Below are positions 16,364 to 25,689 of a stretch of DNA of 64,000 nt, in pieces; within the stretch, counting starts at the first letter, position 1, and each line of letters starts with the position of its first letter. A program made the translations under genes and the position numbers. The notes beneath the pieces are model-generated. The model did not search any database and was not told the origin of the DNA. It saw only the letters and a list, made by a program, of their open reading frames with translations. This stretch comes from Paenibacillus endophyticus (GTDB taxonomy: Bacteria > Bacillota > Bacilli > Paenibacillales > Paenibacillaceae): assembly GCF_014192395.1 (NCBI RefSeq), contig NZ_JACHXW010000007.1, positions 145,828-209,827 of the forward strand. Reading direction: 5' to 3'.

Positions 16364-18292
16364 ATGCCTAAGCCCGTTGGCAACAGCAGCCGGTATATGC
16401 CTGGACTTGATGGCCTGCGCGCTGTCGCCGTCCTAGCTGTTATTGCTTATCATTTAAATCTCAAAGCTGTGCCTGGCGGCCTGCTTGGCGTGAGCATGTT
16501 TTTTGTCCTCTCTGGCTACCTGATTACGGATATTTTGCTTAAACAGCTTGGTCAAAATAAAGCCATCGACCTCAAAGCCTTTTTTATTCGCCGAGCAAGA
16601 CGGCTTCTTCCCGCGATGTTTCTCATGATCGCACTCGTTTCCTTATGGCTGGTCGTCAGCGATTCCAGCAGACTCTTTGCATTAAGAGGAGATATCGGCT
16701 CCGCTTTGCTCTATATAAGCAATTGGTGGCTCATTTTTCACGAGATCTCTTATTTCGAAAGCTTTGGTCCCGCCTCACCTTTCGGGCATTTATGGTCGCT
16801 TGCGGTCGAGGAGCAATTTTATCTCGTTTGGCCGCTTTTGCTAATCGCTGCTATCCGCTTCGTACCCAAACGCGGTCAGTTCGCATTATGGACACTCGCC
16901 GCAGCCGCATTATCTGCCGGCGCTATGGCAATGCTTTATCAGCCCGGGATTGACCCAAGCCGAGTATATTACGGTACGGATACAAGAGCTTTCGCTCTCC
17001 TTATCGGGGCTGCATTAGCTGTCGTTTGGCCGAGCTGGAAGCTATCCACGACCATATCGCAGCGCAGTCGCATCCTGCTTGACAGCGTGGGCACGGCCGG
17101 CATGACCGTAATCGCGGTTATGATCGCTACAACCGGCGAATACGATGCTTTCCTCTATCGCGGCGGCATGGTGCTGCTTGCCATTGCAACAGCTGCAGTC
17201 GTTGCCGCTATGGCGCATCCGGCGAGCAAGCTGGCCAGCGTCATCGGCAGCAAGTCACTCGCGTGGATTGGCGTTCGCTCCTACGGCATTTACTTGTATC
17301 ATTATCCGATCATCGTGCTAACTACGCCGACTGCCGAGGCAGGAGAGCTTCATCTAGCAAGAGCGTTCATGCAGGCCGTGCTCACCTTCGTTCTTGCAGA
17401 GCTGTCCTGGCGCTTTGTGGAGGAGCCGATCAGGCACGGCGCAATCGGGAGGCTGTTTCGTTCGCTTAAGGAGTGCTTCCAGATCCCTCATCTACGGAAA
17501 TCAACAAGCTACTTCGTCGGCATCGTCTTGATCGTTTCCTGCGTATCCTGCGCAAGCAGCGTCAATCTCCAATCGGCAGCCGTCCAAGCGGATAGCGGTT
17601 CAGCAACAAACCACCCAGCCGTAACCATTGAAACAACGCCGACTCCTCATAATCCCGCTGAACCTGACGCAGCAGGCAAGCCAGACAAAATCGAAGACAC
17701 TCTGCAGACGAAGCCGGATGAGACAGGCGGAAAGCCCGTTGCAGTTGTTGCCAAACCAACGACCCCCACCGCTACGGCAGCGCCCGCACCTGGAGCAAAG
17801 CCGGATGCTTCCCATCCGATAGCTGAGATTACGGCAATCGGAGACTCCGTTCTGCTGGATGCCGGTCCTTATCTAGAGAAGCTGCTGCCCGGCATCGCCA
17901 TAGACGGCAAAGTAGGCAGGCAATTTTCGCAGGCTGTTGCCATTCTAGAGAAGCTGAAACGCGGCGACGAGCTCGCGGACACGGTCATCATTGAGCTCGG
18001 TACCAACGGCTCCTTCACGACAAAGCAGATGGCAGCGCTGCTGGATACGATCGGACCGAAGCGAAAGATCTTCATGATCAATACGCGCGTACCGCGCAAA
18101 TGGCAGGACACCGTAAATAAAATGCTCGCGGAAACCGCAAAAGCAAACGAGAATGTGACGATCGTGGATTGGTATTCGGCAAGCAAGGGGAAGAAGGATT
18201 TCTTCTCCACGGACGGCGTCCACCTGAAGAAGCATGGTGCTTCTTTTTATGCGGATATGGTGGCAAAAGCACTCAAACGTGAGGAAGTATGA
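16364..18292 (+). CDS. OatA-like acyltransferase with C-terminal SGNH domain
   Basis: This 642-residue membrane O-acetyltransferase is predicted to acetylate peptidoglycan or another surface glycan. Residues 10-360 form an acyltransferase-3 domain with about ten membrane helices and the AVIAYHLN histidine motif. After one more membrane segment (about 375-392) comes a Pro/Thr/Ala-rich linker (400-470). The extracytoplasmic SGNH hydrolase domain has IGDSVLLDAG, ELGTNG and DGVHLKKHG (catalytic Ser, then Asp-x-x-His). This two-domain layout is that of OatA. AAGGAGG precedes the ATG at 16364; a GTG at 16346 lies inside that site. The gene appears monocistronic. Confidence 0.92.
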   Translation: MPKPVGNSSRYMPGLDGLRAVAVLAVIAYHLNLKAVPGGLLGVSMFFVLSGYLITDILLKQLGQNKAIDLKAFFIRRARRLLPAMFLMIALVSLWLVVSDSSRLFALRGDIGSALLYISNWWLIFHEISYFESFGPASPFGHLWSLAVEEQFYLVWPLLLIAAIRFVPKRGQFALWTLAAAALSAGAMAMLYQPGIDPSRVYYGTDTRAFALLIGAALAVVWPSWKLSTTISQRSRILLDSVGTAGMTVIAVMIATTGEYDAFLYRGGMVLLAIATAAVVAAMAHPASKLASVIGSKSLAWIGVRSYGIYLYHYPIIVLTTPTAEAGELHLARAFMQAVLTFVLAELSWRFVEEPIRHGAIGRLFRSLKECFQIPHLRKSTSYFVGIVLIVSCVSCASSVNLQSAAVQADSGSATNHPAVTIETTPTPHNPAEPDAAGKPDKIEDTLQTKPDETGGKPVAVVAKPTTPTATAAPAPGAKPDASHPIAEITAIGDSVLLDAGPYLEKLLPGIAIDGKVGRQFSQAVAILEKLKRGDELADTVIIELGTNGSFTTKQMAALLDTIGPKRKIFMINTRVPRKWQDTVNKMLAETAKANENVTIVDWYSASKGKKDFFSTDGVHLKKHGASFYADMVAKALKREEV

Positions 18293-18298
18293 GGAGAT

Positions 18299-18353
18299 AC
18301 TAGAAATAGCGTGCAACGGGAGAACCGCATTTCCCGCTGCACGCTATTCTAGT
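18299..18353. terminator. Bidirectional terminator
   Basis: TAGCGTGCA and an inner CGGGA arm pair with TCCCG and TGCACGCTA. The hairpin lies between the converging acyltransferase and alpha-galactosidase genes. Confidence 0.85.
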
Positions 18354-18406
18354 TAAAGGACTGCAAGCTTTCTATTACTCCCGCTTCAACTGAAGCAGCA
18401 AGCCGG

Positions 18407-20506
18407 CTACATGACACGCAGCTCGAACAGCCTAGCCGTTCTCTCTTCCTGCAGACTGACTTCCAGCAAACCTTCCGCTTCATGCCAAATCCAATCAGAA
18501 CCGTGTGCGTGAGCAGGATACGCGCATTTCACTTGAAGCTGCTGTCCCTTCCACCTCGGTAGCGGAAGCTTCACTGTGCCTGTGCTTCCTTTAATTCGCC
18601 ACACGGCCAAGTATATGCGGTCCTCATGACGCAGCCCGTAGCTCACCCAATCATCTTGCTGCGTCGGCAGGCCAAGCGGCCAGAATGGGCGTGCAGCTGG
18701 AATGTCGCTGCGGATAGCTTTGTAATAATCGAGCGCTTCCTTGACCAGCTCTCTGCGGCGGGGACTAAGCTCCGCCAGATGGCCGCTCTGATGAACCCGC
18801 AGCAGCAGCGCGTTGACCATGTTGAAAATAACTTCTTCGTCGTCGCCCTCTCTCAGCGGATAGGACCAAATAGCCGATTGCTCCGGTGTGAGCACCGCAG
18901 GCGAGCTTGCCGCGATTGCCGCATACTTTACATAATCCTCTTGGTCGCTCGTCGATTGAATGCTGTGACGGCTGAGCATCGCATAGTCCATCCGCATGCC
19001 GCCGCTCGAACAGTTCTCGATGACTAGGCTCGGATACTTTGCAAATGTCTTATCCAGCCAGGCCAGATAAGCTCGGTTATGCTGAAGAAGCCCGTCTCCA
19101 TAGCTATCTGCATCGGTTTCCGTTCCGATCCCTGCGTTAATATTGTAATCCATCTTAATATAGCCAACGCCATAATCCTCGACCAAACGGCGAATCACCT
19201 CATCCGCATGGGCGATAACCTTCGGATTGCGGTAATCCAGCTGATAGCGGCTGCGGTCCTTCACGCGTTTGCCATGCCGCATGAAAAACCAGCTGTCGTC
19301 GGTTTCCGCAAGCTTCGGACTATTGATGCCCATAACCTCAAGCTCCAGCCAAAGTCCAGGGATCAGACCTTTCTCCCGAATATAATCGAGCACATACTTT
19401 ATGCCTTCCGGGAAACGTTCTTCCGACGGAAGCCACTCTCCTACGCCGTCCCACCATTCGCCCGGCGCATACCAGCCCGCATCGATACAGAAGTACTCAC
19501 AGCCTACTTCCGCTGCGGCGTCAATTAGCGGCAGCAGCTTAGCTGTCGTAGGATCTCCCCATAAGCAATTCATATAATCGTTAAAGATAACGCGAAGCAG
19601 CTTATTATCCTCATTAGGCCTCCGAATAAGGCGGCGATAAGCCGTTAGCTGATCAATCGACTCTTCAAATCCTCCAACAACCGACCCGATCGCCAGGGGG
19701 ACGGAAACAAACTCCGCGCCTGGCGCAAGCTTAAGCCACCAATGGTTGTCATGCTCGGTCGGACCGCTAATGAGCACGGTCAGCAAATCGGACTGTTCAA
19801 TGATTTCCCAATGCCACGAGCCGTTATGCTCGATCTGCCAGAACAAGCTTGTTCCTGCTTCTTCATTCTGCAGCACAGCCATCGGGATATGCTCAGCAGC
19901 TGACCATGAACCGGTATTGCTGCAGGAAACACGCTTCGAACCGCGGTCCTTCATATGGGACATTCCTAGCTCAGGCAGCTTGTACGAGCGCCATTGCAGC
20001 TCGCTTTGCCAGCCATTATGGGCGACGTGCAGCCTCATTTTATCATCCCGGTCCAGTTGCCCTTCTTTGTCCAATCCCGTCAACGCGAAAGACGATACGT
20101 ATTCCACTTCAGCATCGGCCGTACCTTCATTTTTAAGCACAGTCCAGCAGCGAACAGTCTGTACGCCATCGTAGAATTGAAAGTGCTGTACGGCCTTAAG
20201 ACCCGTGATTTCATCCCGCAAGCCGAGCTCCAGCTTGCGCCCCGCTTCATTGCGCGTATCCTTATGGGCATCATATACCATCCGGAGGCCTGGGTAAGAA
20301 GCGCGATGCGTGCGTCCGTGGTACTCGTCACGGTCCTCCCCTGTAAGCTGCAGCTCCATCAAGCGGAATCCCGTCTTTTGATTCGTTTGAATCGTCTCGC
20401 TGACCAGCTGTCTCGGGCCGAAATGAAGGAAAAGCACATCTCCGCTGTCCGTGATTTCAAACTCCAGGTATAATCCATTTTCTAAGATTTTAATTTGCTT
20501 GCCCAT
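18407..20506 (-). CDS. Alpha-galactosidase, GH36
   Basis: This 699-residue cytoplasmic glycosidase releases terminal alpha-1,6-galactose from melibiose- and raffinose-type sugars. The GH36 layout is complete: N-terminal beta-sandwich, TIM barrel from about residue 300 and C-terminal sheet domain. The nucleophile is D453 in KMDYN, and the acid/base is D521 in SDQEDY. Other family signatures are FCIDAGWY (339-346) and ENCSSGGMRMDY (497-508). There is no signal peptide, so the substrate must be imported. It lies directly downstream of the sugar-binding lipoprotein gene, separated by a hairpin. It completes a transport, sensing and hydrolysis module. Confidence 0.95.
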   Translation of the reverse strand: MGKQIKILENGLYLEFEITDSGDVLFLHFGPRQLVSETIQTNQKTGFRLMELQLTGEDRDEYHGRTHRASYPGLRMVYDAHKDTRNEAGRKLELGLRDEITGLKAVQHFQFYDGVQTVRCWTVLKNEGTADAEVEYVSSFALTGLDKEGQLDRDDKMRLHVAHNGWQSELQWRSYKLPELGMSHMKDRGSKRVSCSNTGSWSAAEHIPMAVLQNEEAGTSLFWQIEHNGSWHWEIIEQSDLLTVLISGPTEHDNHWWLKLAPGAEFVSVPLAIGSVVGGFEESIDQLTAYRRLIRRPNEDNKLLRVIFNDYMNCLWGDPTTAKLLPLIDAAAEVGCEYFCIDAGWYAPGEWWDGVGEWLPSEERFPEGIKYVLDYIREKGLIPGLWLELEVMGINSPKLAETDDSWFFMRHGKRVKDRSRYQLDYRNPKVIAHADEVIRRLVEDYGVGYIKMDYNINAGIGTETDADSYGDGLLQHNRAYLAWLDKTFAKYPSLVIENCSSGGMRMDYAMLSRHSIQSTSDQEDYVKYAAIAASSPAVLTPEQSAIWSYPLREGDDEEVIFNMVNALLLRVHQSGHLAELSPRRRELVKEALDYYKAIRSDIPAARPFWPLGLPTQQDDWVSYGLRHEDRIYLAVWRIKGSTGTVKLPLPRWKGQQLQVKCAYPAHAHGSDWIWHEAEGLLEVSLQEERTARLFELRVM

Positions 20507-20558
20507 CCCATGTTCACGTCCTTAGCCGTTTGATTTTGATTTTGTTCCCATAAAACAA

Positions 20559-20591
20559 CTTAACCCAGCACTGTAAAAGTGCTGAGTTAAG
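20559..20591 (-). terminator. Intercistronic hairpin after the binding-protein gene
   Basis: CTTAACTCAGCACT pairs with AGTGCTGGGTTAAG (read on minus) with one mismatch, and is followed by TTGTTTTA. Between a binding-protein gene and the next gene, such a hairpin usually acts as a partial terminator or 3' stabiliser. That would keep binding protein more abundant than enzyme. Confidence 0.8.
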
Positions 20592-20611
20592 GTCATGCTT
20601 ATTCGCGAGAC

Positions 20612-21931
20612 TTATTCTGCGGAGCCGAATTGTACCCAAGCCTTTTGAATTTCGTCAATGGCTTGGTCCTTCGTTTTGCTGCCGCCGATGTAGGCTTGCA
20701 TCAACTCACCAAACTTTTGGTGGAACGTATCAAGAGAGTAGTTAACCGACAAGTCGCCGGATTTTTCCGTTTTTAGAATTTCTTCCATTTGCTTCGGCAT
20801 ATCCAATTCAGGAAGCGGAGCATCCTTGATTGGAGGAATAACCTTCGCTACAGTGGAGAACCAGTTCTTACCGTAGTCGGAAGTGTACAGCCAATTGAAG
20901 AAAGCGATCGTTTCATTAACTACTTTGGAGTCTTTGTTGATGCGAAGCGCTTGGTCAGCGCCTGTCACAAGCAGGTTTTGCTCTGCTTTTTCGCTTACTG
21001 GATAGCCTACGATACCAAGCTCAAAGTCTGGCGTAATTTTTTTGATCGCTTCTTCGTCCCAAGCGCCTTTACCAGTCATGAATGCTGCTTTGCCGGAAGC
21101 AAAGTCGCTCACTTCTGCGTTGCTGTCACGCTCAAGCGGCTTGCTCGTACCATGTTTAACCGTCGTGTCGATGAAGCTGAAGAAGTTGTCTTTTAGTACA
21201 GGGTAGTCGTTGAAAGTCGTTTCGCCTGCAATAAATTTAGCTACCAATTCCTTCGGCGTAATGCCTGCATCCTCTGCAGCCGCATTCACGAAGTTTTGGA
21301 AGATATGCTTCCATACCCACCACTCTTTATAAGCGTTGGCGAAAGGAGTAATGCCTTTTGCTTCAAGCTTTGCGATTGCATCCTCCATTTGGGAGGTTGT
21401 TTTCGGCACTTCTGTGATGCCTGCATCAGCCAGCAGCTTTTTGTTGTAAACCATGTTCATCAGGTTTCCTTTGACAGGAAAACCAAGCACTTTGCCGTCT
21501 TTGGAGCTCATGTTGATTTTGACGGAATCCGTCATTGCAGCCGCAAGCGGCTCGTTTGTAAGGTCTGCGCTGTATTCAGCGAACGTATCGATATCGCCGC
21601 CAGCCGTCGTTTGGAACACGTCCGGCGTGCTTCCTGCAGCAATCTTCGATTTCAAAACGGTGTTATAGTCGGCTTGCATAATTTCAAGATTAATCGTAAC
21701 GTTCGGTTTTACTTTTTTGTATTCTGCAATGTATGCGTTAAAAGCGTCCGTGTATTCGGGAGAGGCCGTAAACATATTGATGGTCACCGGCTTGTCCGAG
21801 GCTTCCGTATTCCCTCCGGTATTCGTGCCCTCGTTGTTGCCTGCCGTATTGTTCTTGTCGCTGCCGCAAGCAGCCAGTATTCCGATAATCAGCACGAGGC
21901 TGACGGATAGTGCCAGAAATCTTTTGAACAT
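20612..21931 (-). CDS. Sugar ABC transporter substrate-binding lipoprotein
   Basis: This 439-residue extracellular solute-binding protein (family 1) is anchored by an LAAC lipobox after a hydrophobic signal sequence (cysteine at about residue 22). A GN/T-rich linker follows. The mature part has the usual binding-protein motifs (GFPVKGNLMNMVYNKKLLADAGI, AAFMTGKGAW). It should capture alpha-galactosides for the two permeases encoded divergently at 25.7-27.4 kb. No ATPase gene is nearby, so a shared MsmX-like ATPase elsewhere is likely. Upstream lies a copy of the 19-bp motif also found before the permeases. Confidence 0.93.
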   Translation of the reverse strand: MFKRFLALSVSLVLIIGILAACGSDKNNTAGNNEGTNTGGNTEASDKPVTINMFTASPEYTDAFNAYIAEYKKVKPNVTINLEIMQADYNTVLKSKIAAGSTPDVFQTTAGGDIDTFAEYSADLTNEPLAAAMTDSVKINMSSKDGKVLGFPVKGNLMNMVYNKKLLADAGITEVPKTTSQMEDAIAKLEAKGITPFANAYKEWWVWKHIFQNFVNAAAEDAGITPKELVAKFIAGETTFNDYPVLKDNFFSFIDTTVKHGTSKPLERDSNAEVSDFASGKAAFMTGKGAWDEEAIKKITPDFELGIVGYPVSEKAEQNLLVTGADQALRINKDSKVVNETIAFFNWLYTSDYGKNWFSTVAKVIPPIKDAPLPELDMPKQMEEILKTEKSGDLSVNYSLDTFHQKFGELMQAYIGGSKTKDQAIDEIQKAWVQFGSAE

Positions 21932-22019
21932 TGAAATGCCCCCATTTCCTTCGTTGGTTGTTGTCTACGATGCCTATTCTAAAGAAAAAGAAATCGGATA
22001 AGAATGCACATAAGTGAAT

Positions 22020-22038
22020 AGTTAAGGGTAAAAAAGTG
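22020..22038 (-). promoter_or_regulatory. Putative response-regulator site before the binding-protein gene
   Basis: Read on minus, the sequence is CACTTTTTTACCCTTAACT. It matches 17 of 19 bases of the motif at 25562-25580. It points toward the binding-protein gene and is followed after 15 bases by a plausible TTCTTA-N17-TAGAAT promoter. Binding by the adjacent AraC-type regulator is inferred. Confidence 0.6.
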
Positions 22039-22061
22039 TCATGCTGATTGTTGTTCACTTT

Positions 22062-23702
22062 TTAACTACTCCCGCTTGATGCCCGATACTCACTTGGCGA
22101 CAGCGAGTAATAATTGCGGAACGCTTTGCTGAAATAGTTTTTATCCTTATACCCCAGCATCTCGGAAATATCTTGAATTTTCAAATTCGGGTCATCAAGC
22201 AGCTCCTTCGCCTTGTCCATTCGCACCTTCTGCACATACTCGTGAATACCGAAGCCGAACTGCTGCTTAAACAGCTTCATCAAGTATTCCCTGCTCAGAA
22301 AATATTTGTCCGAAAACATCGAAATTTTGATTTCTTCAAAGTAATGGTTGTCGATATATGTTTTAATATCCCCTACTTCGAAGGGCTGATTCGTCATGAG
22401 CGATTTCCTAATTTGACCGCTGAAATAATCCAAAATATCGGCCAGCAGCTGCTCGAATTGCTCCAAATTCTCAAAATCACTGTTAATGCCAACATCCCGC
22501 AACGCGTGATCGCCGCCTAGCGGCAGCTCAACTTGCGGTGCGCCTAGCTCAAGCGCCATATCATTCAGCAAAATAACGAACTCATGCAGCGCACGGTCCG
22601 CTTCCCCGATGTTGAACCAATCCGATGCGCGCCATTTCTTCATGTAATCATTCAGAATGGATTTGGCATTATGTATGTTGCCGCTTTCCAATGCGCCTCG
22701 GATGACCAATATCCGGCTTGTCAAAGACTGCGTTTCCTTAGGGGCCGATGCTTTATCCGTAGCTGCAATGACGGTTGCGCCATTCAGCTTCAGCAAGTCA
22801 ATGCCATTAATTGCAGCTTTGGCCGCTTCGTAAGAGGATGCCAGCTGCAGCGCATCGGGCGTGGAATGCCCGATTCCAACGGCAACCACGATGCCGAACA
22901 GCTCCTTCAGCGTAGAGACGACTTTATTAAATTGATGAACCGATCGATAGGCGATGTCCTCCGGATAACCGCCATTCATCGTCAGAATCGCGATAAACTC
23001 GCGCTCCTGCTTCGGGCTTGCGAAGCTAAACGCTCCGAAATGATCGCCTGCTATTTCATTTATGACATTCGCTACAGCGAAGTGCAGCAAGTCGGTATCG
23101 TGATGGAATCGTTTTTTACGAATCTGCTCCAGATTGAGCACGCGCAAAACGACCGCCGTAAAGCGGTTGCCGGGATCATCCGCACCGATCAGCGGCAGGA
23201 AAGCTTCGTTCGTTTGGCTTTTGAAGCTGCGCTCGATGATTGATAAATAGACTCGTTCCTTTAGTCGCGGCAGCGACATATTCAGCGTTATGTTGCGGTT
23301 AATGAAGTCGCTGTCCTTCTTGCGCTTCGCGTCCAGCACGTCGATCGCCTTGCGCAGCGACGCATTGAGATCCTGCCGGTTGACTGGCTTCAGCAAATAA
23401 TCAACAACCTTGGAGCGGATCGCTTGGCGCGTATATTCGAAGTCATTATATCCGCTAATGACGATCGTCAGCAGATCTGGAAAGTCCCGTTCAATGATTT
23501 GAAGCAGCTCCATCCCGTTCATCTCCGGCATCTTCATGTCGATCATAGCGATATCGACCTTATGCTCAGCCAGCATGGCAAGCCCGACCTTTCCGTCGGT
23601 TGCTTCCAGTACCTCCACAACGCCTAAGCCCTTCCAATCGCCCAGTATGCGAATGGCTTCGCGAAGCGGCTCTTCATCATCAATAATCAACACCCTATAC
23701 AT
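22062..23702 (-). CDS. AraC-type response regulator (YesN-like)
   Basis: This 546-residue two-component regulator has an N-terminal receiver domain with phospho-acceptor D55 (IDMKMPEMNG). A long middle region (about 130-430) is of the type seen in YesN proteins, and a C-terminal double-HTH AraC domain (about 440-540) contains YFLSREYLMKLFKQQFG and ISEMLGYKDKNYFSKAFRNY. Its ATG overlaps the stop of the kinase gene (ATGTATAG), so the two are coupled. Its likely targets are the binding-protein and permease promoters, both preceded by the shared 19-bp motif. GGGGAGG precedes the start. Confidence 0.94.
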   Translation of the reverse strand: MYRVLIIDDEEPLREAIRILGDWKGLGVVEVLEATDGKVGLAMLAEHKVDIAMIDMKMPEMNGMELLQIIERDFPDLLTIVISGYNDFEYTRQAIRSKVVDYLLKPVNRQDLNASLRKAIDVLDAKRKKDSDFINRNITLNMSLPRLKERVYLSIIERSFKSQTNEAFLPLIGADDPGNRFTAVVLRVLNLEQIRKKRFHHDTDLLHFAVANVINEIAGDHFGAFSFASPKQEREFIAILTMNGGYPEDIAYRSVHQFNKVVSTLKELFGIVVAVGIGHSTPDALQLASSYEAAKAAINGIDLLKLNGATVIAATDKASAPKETQSLTSRILVIRGALESGNIHNAKSILNDYMKKWRASDWFNIGEADRALHEFVILLNDMALELGAPQVELPLGGDHALRDVGINSDFENLEQFEQLLADILDYFSGQIRKSLMTNQPFEVGDIKTYIDNHYFEEIKISMFSDKYFLSREYLMKLFKQQFGFGIHEYVQKVRMDKAKELLDDPNLKIQDISEMLGYKDKNYFSKAFRNYYSLSPSEYRASSGSS

Positions 23703-25527
23703 GGCTCACGCCTCCCCGCGGTAATAACATTGCCAGCTCCGTGCTGGATTTATCCGTATGGATAATCAGCTCTGCCCCGTCTCCGTAGAGCAGCTTCAAC
23801 CTTGTATTCAAATTCACGAGCCCAATGCTCTCGTTCTCATCCTCACGATCCTCCCATGCCTGCAGGAAGGATTGCCGAACCTGCTCGAGCCGCTCCGGTG
23901 TGAATCCCGGCCCATTGTCCCTTACGGAAATGACGGCATGCGTTTCCGTAACCGCAGCGCGAATTTCAATCGTAATCGTACTCGAGACCTTCTCCAGCGC
24001 ATGCTTGATGGCATTCTCGACAAGCGTCTGGATCGAGAGCTTCGGCAGCTCCAGCCCCAGCAGCGCTTCCTGCCATTCATATGCCACCTGGAGCCTGCTG
24101 CCGAACCGTGCTTTCTGCAGGGAAAGGTAATTCTCGATATGCTTCAGCTCGTCCCTCGCCTGCACGATATCTTTCCCGCTGATGCAATAGCGCAGCGTCA
24201 ACGCCAATGCATCCACCATATCCGCAATATCATAACGCTCATTCTTTAACGCTTTCGTAGAGATGGCCTGCAGCGCGTTATAGAGGAAATGCGGATTTAT
24301 TTCCGCCTCTAACGCTTTCAATATGGCGTTTTTCTCTACGAGCTTCATTTTGTAGCGTTCATTGATCAAATCGTTTGTCCGCCGCACCATGAGATTGAAA
24401 TGACGGGACAAATATGCAATCTCGTCCCTCCCTTTCACTTCCGCCTCTGCATCGAAATCGCCTGTGCCGAATCGGCTCATATGATAGGAGAGCTTCTGAA
24501 GCGGCCGCGTAATGGCATTGGAGAAATAAATGACGATGATGATTGACAGCAGCAGGAAAAGCAAGCCGATAATAAAGCCTAAATTCCGCGTCGTGCGAGC
24601 GGCCTCATAAATCTGCGAGTACGGAATCGGCTTAACAAGCCTCCAGCCCTCCTGCTCTCCAATGTTATAGACGACCAAATACTTCTGACTTCCCTCCGAC
24701 CAGGTCAACCGCCCTTTGACTCCTTCAGTCAGCTTTTCTGTAAGGGAAGCTTCCTTCGCCCTCTTGTAAAATGCTTCATCATCCGTATAAAACGGCTCAT
24801 TGTCCGGACTTAGAAACAGCAAATGCTGCCCCTCGTCAAACGGGATATCCTTCAGGATTTGTTCGCTAACCGAATTGTCGAAGTAGAACGAAAGAACCGC
24901 CTGCGGCTGTCTCGATACAATCGAACGAAGCACCCTGTGATAGGCCATAAAGGTATTGCCGAATTTAATCGGATAGCCCACTGCTTCGCTCTCTGATGTA
25001 ACAAACGATTGGTATGAGCGATTGAAAGGACTTGTCATGGCTTTCCCGTACCATGTTGTCTCGGTAATCTTCGGATCGGTTCCCGTACGAACCGCGATAT
25101 TATAATTTTCCTTCGTAATGGAGTAATATTTATTTTCGTTTACGACATAAAGGTAGATCGCTTGAAGATCATTTCTCGAATAATACAGCTGGCGCAAATA
25201 GTTCTCCAAATACATTTTCGAAGCGTAATCCTCCGACTCGTGCATGATCGCGTACGTAATTTCATCGAACCGGATTTGGGGCAGCGAGAGCTGCTCCATT
25301 CCTTTCAAATAATCCTCCATATTCTGATTAACGAGCAGCAGGTTATTGGAAGTGCTGGCAATGCTGTTTGTGACCGACTCCTTCTGGAACATTTGATATG
25401 AAATAAAAGTCAAAGACGCCACTACGAGTATAATAATGGTCGTGAAAAGCAAAATAAGCTTGTTCACCAGCCTTCGGGTCACCCGTTCGGCTGTTTCCCT
25501 TATTGCCCGCAACGCTCTGTTAGTCAA
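23695..25527 (-). CDS. Sensor histidine kinase (YesM-like)
   Basis: This 610-residue membrane kinase has two membrane segments (about 22-44 and 314-336) enclosing an extracytoplasmic Cache-like sensor. A HAMP domain and the His_kinase block follow, with H413 in EINPHFLYNALQAIS. The HATPase domain has NAIKHALEK and DNGPGF. YesM-type kinases usually sense carbohydrates through a binding protein. Here the adjacent alpha-galactosidase and binding lipoprotein suggest alpha-galactosides as signal. The start is TTG at 25527 behind GGTGGTGG. The downstream regulator gene overlaps its end. Confidence 0.94.
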   Translation of the reverse strand: MTNRALRAIRETAERVTRRLVNKLILLFTTIIILVVASLTFISYQMFQKESVTNSIASTSNNLLLVNQNMEDYLKGMEQLSLPQIRFDEITYAIMHESEDYASKMYLENYLRQLYYSRNDLQAIYLYVVNENKYYSITKENYNIAVRTGTDPKITETTWYGKAMTSPFNRSYQSFVTSESEAVGYPIKFGNTFMAYHRVLRSIVSRQPQAVLSFYFDNSVSEQILKDIPFDEGQHLLFLSPDNEPFYTDDEAFYKRAKEASLTEKLTEGVKGRLTWSEGSQKYLVVYNIGEQEGWRLVKPIPYSQIYEAARTTRNLGFIIGLLFLLLSIIIVIYFSNAITRPLQKLSYHMSRFGTGDFDAEAEVKGRDEIAYLSRHFNLMVRRTNDLINERYKMKLVEKNAILKALEAEINPHFLYNALQAISTKALKNERYDIADMVDALALTLRYCISGKDIVQARDELKHIENYLSLQKARFGSRLQVAYEWQEALLGLELPKLSIQTLVENAIKHALEKVSSTITIEIRAAVTETHAVISVRDNGPGFTPERLEQVRQSFLQAWEDREDENESIGLVNLNTRLKLLYGDGAELIIHTDKSSTELAMLLPRGGVSHV

Positions 25528-25561
25528 GATTATCCACCACCTTTTGACACAGCATGAAGTT

Positions 25562-25580
25562 CACCTTTTTACCCCTAACT
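25562..25580 (+). promoter_or_regulatory. Putative response-regulator site before the permease genes
   Basis: CACCTTTTTACCCCTAACT lies 18 bases upstream of the permease -35 and matches 17 of 19 bases of the inverted copy at 22020-22038 before the binding-protein gene. Location just upstream of -35 fits an activator site. Confidence 0.6.
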
Positions 25581-25598
25581 GATTTCTTAAATCCATTT

Positions 25599-25627
25599 TT
25601 GCAGGGCGGATGGCTGTTTTATAATAC
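25599..25627 (+). promoter_or_regulatory. Promoter of the permease operon
   Basis: TTGCAG (25599-25604), 17 bp, then TAATAC (25622-25627); a TATAAT overlaps the latter at 25620. The suboptimal match is what an activator-dependent promoter would show. Confidence 0.6.
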
Positions 25628-25689
25628 ACAATATAGCTAATCCCGATTTTTTGAAATATAAATTTAGATGAACCATAAAGAGATGAGGT

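Noticed and set aside
22062..25527. Quorum-sensing or virulence two-component system
   Set aside because: The kinase and regulator are of the YesM/YesN type and embedded in an alpha-galactoside uptake and hydrolysis locus.
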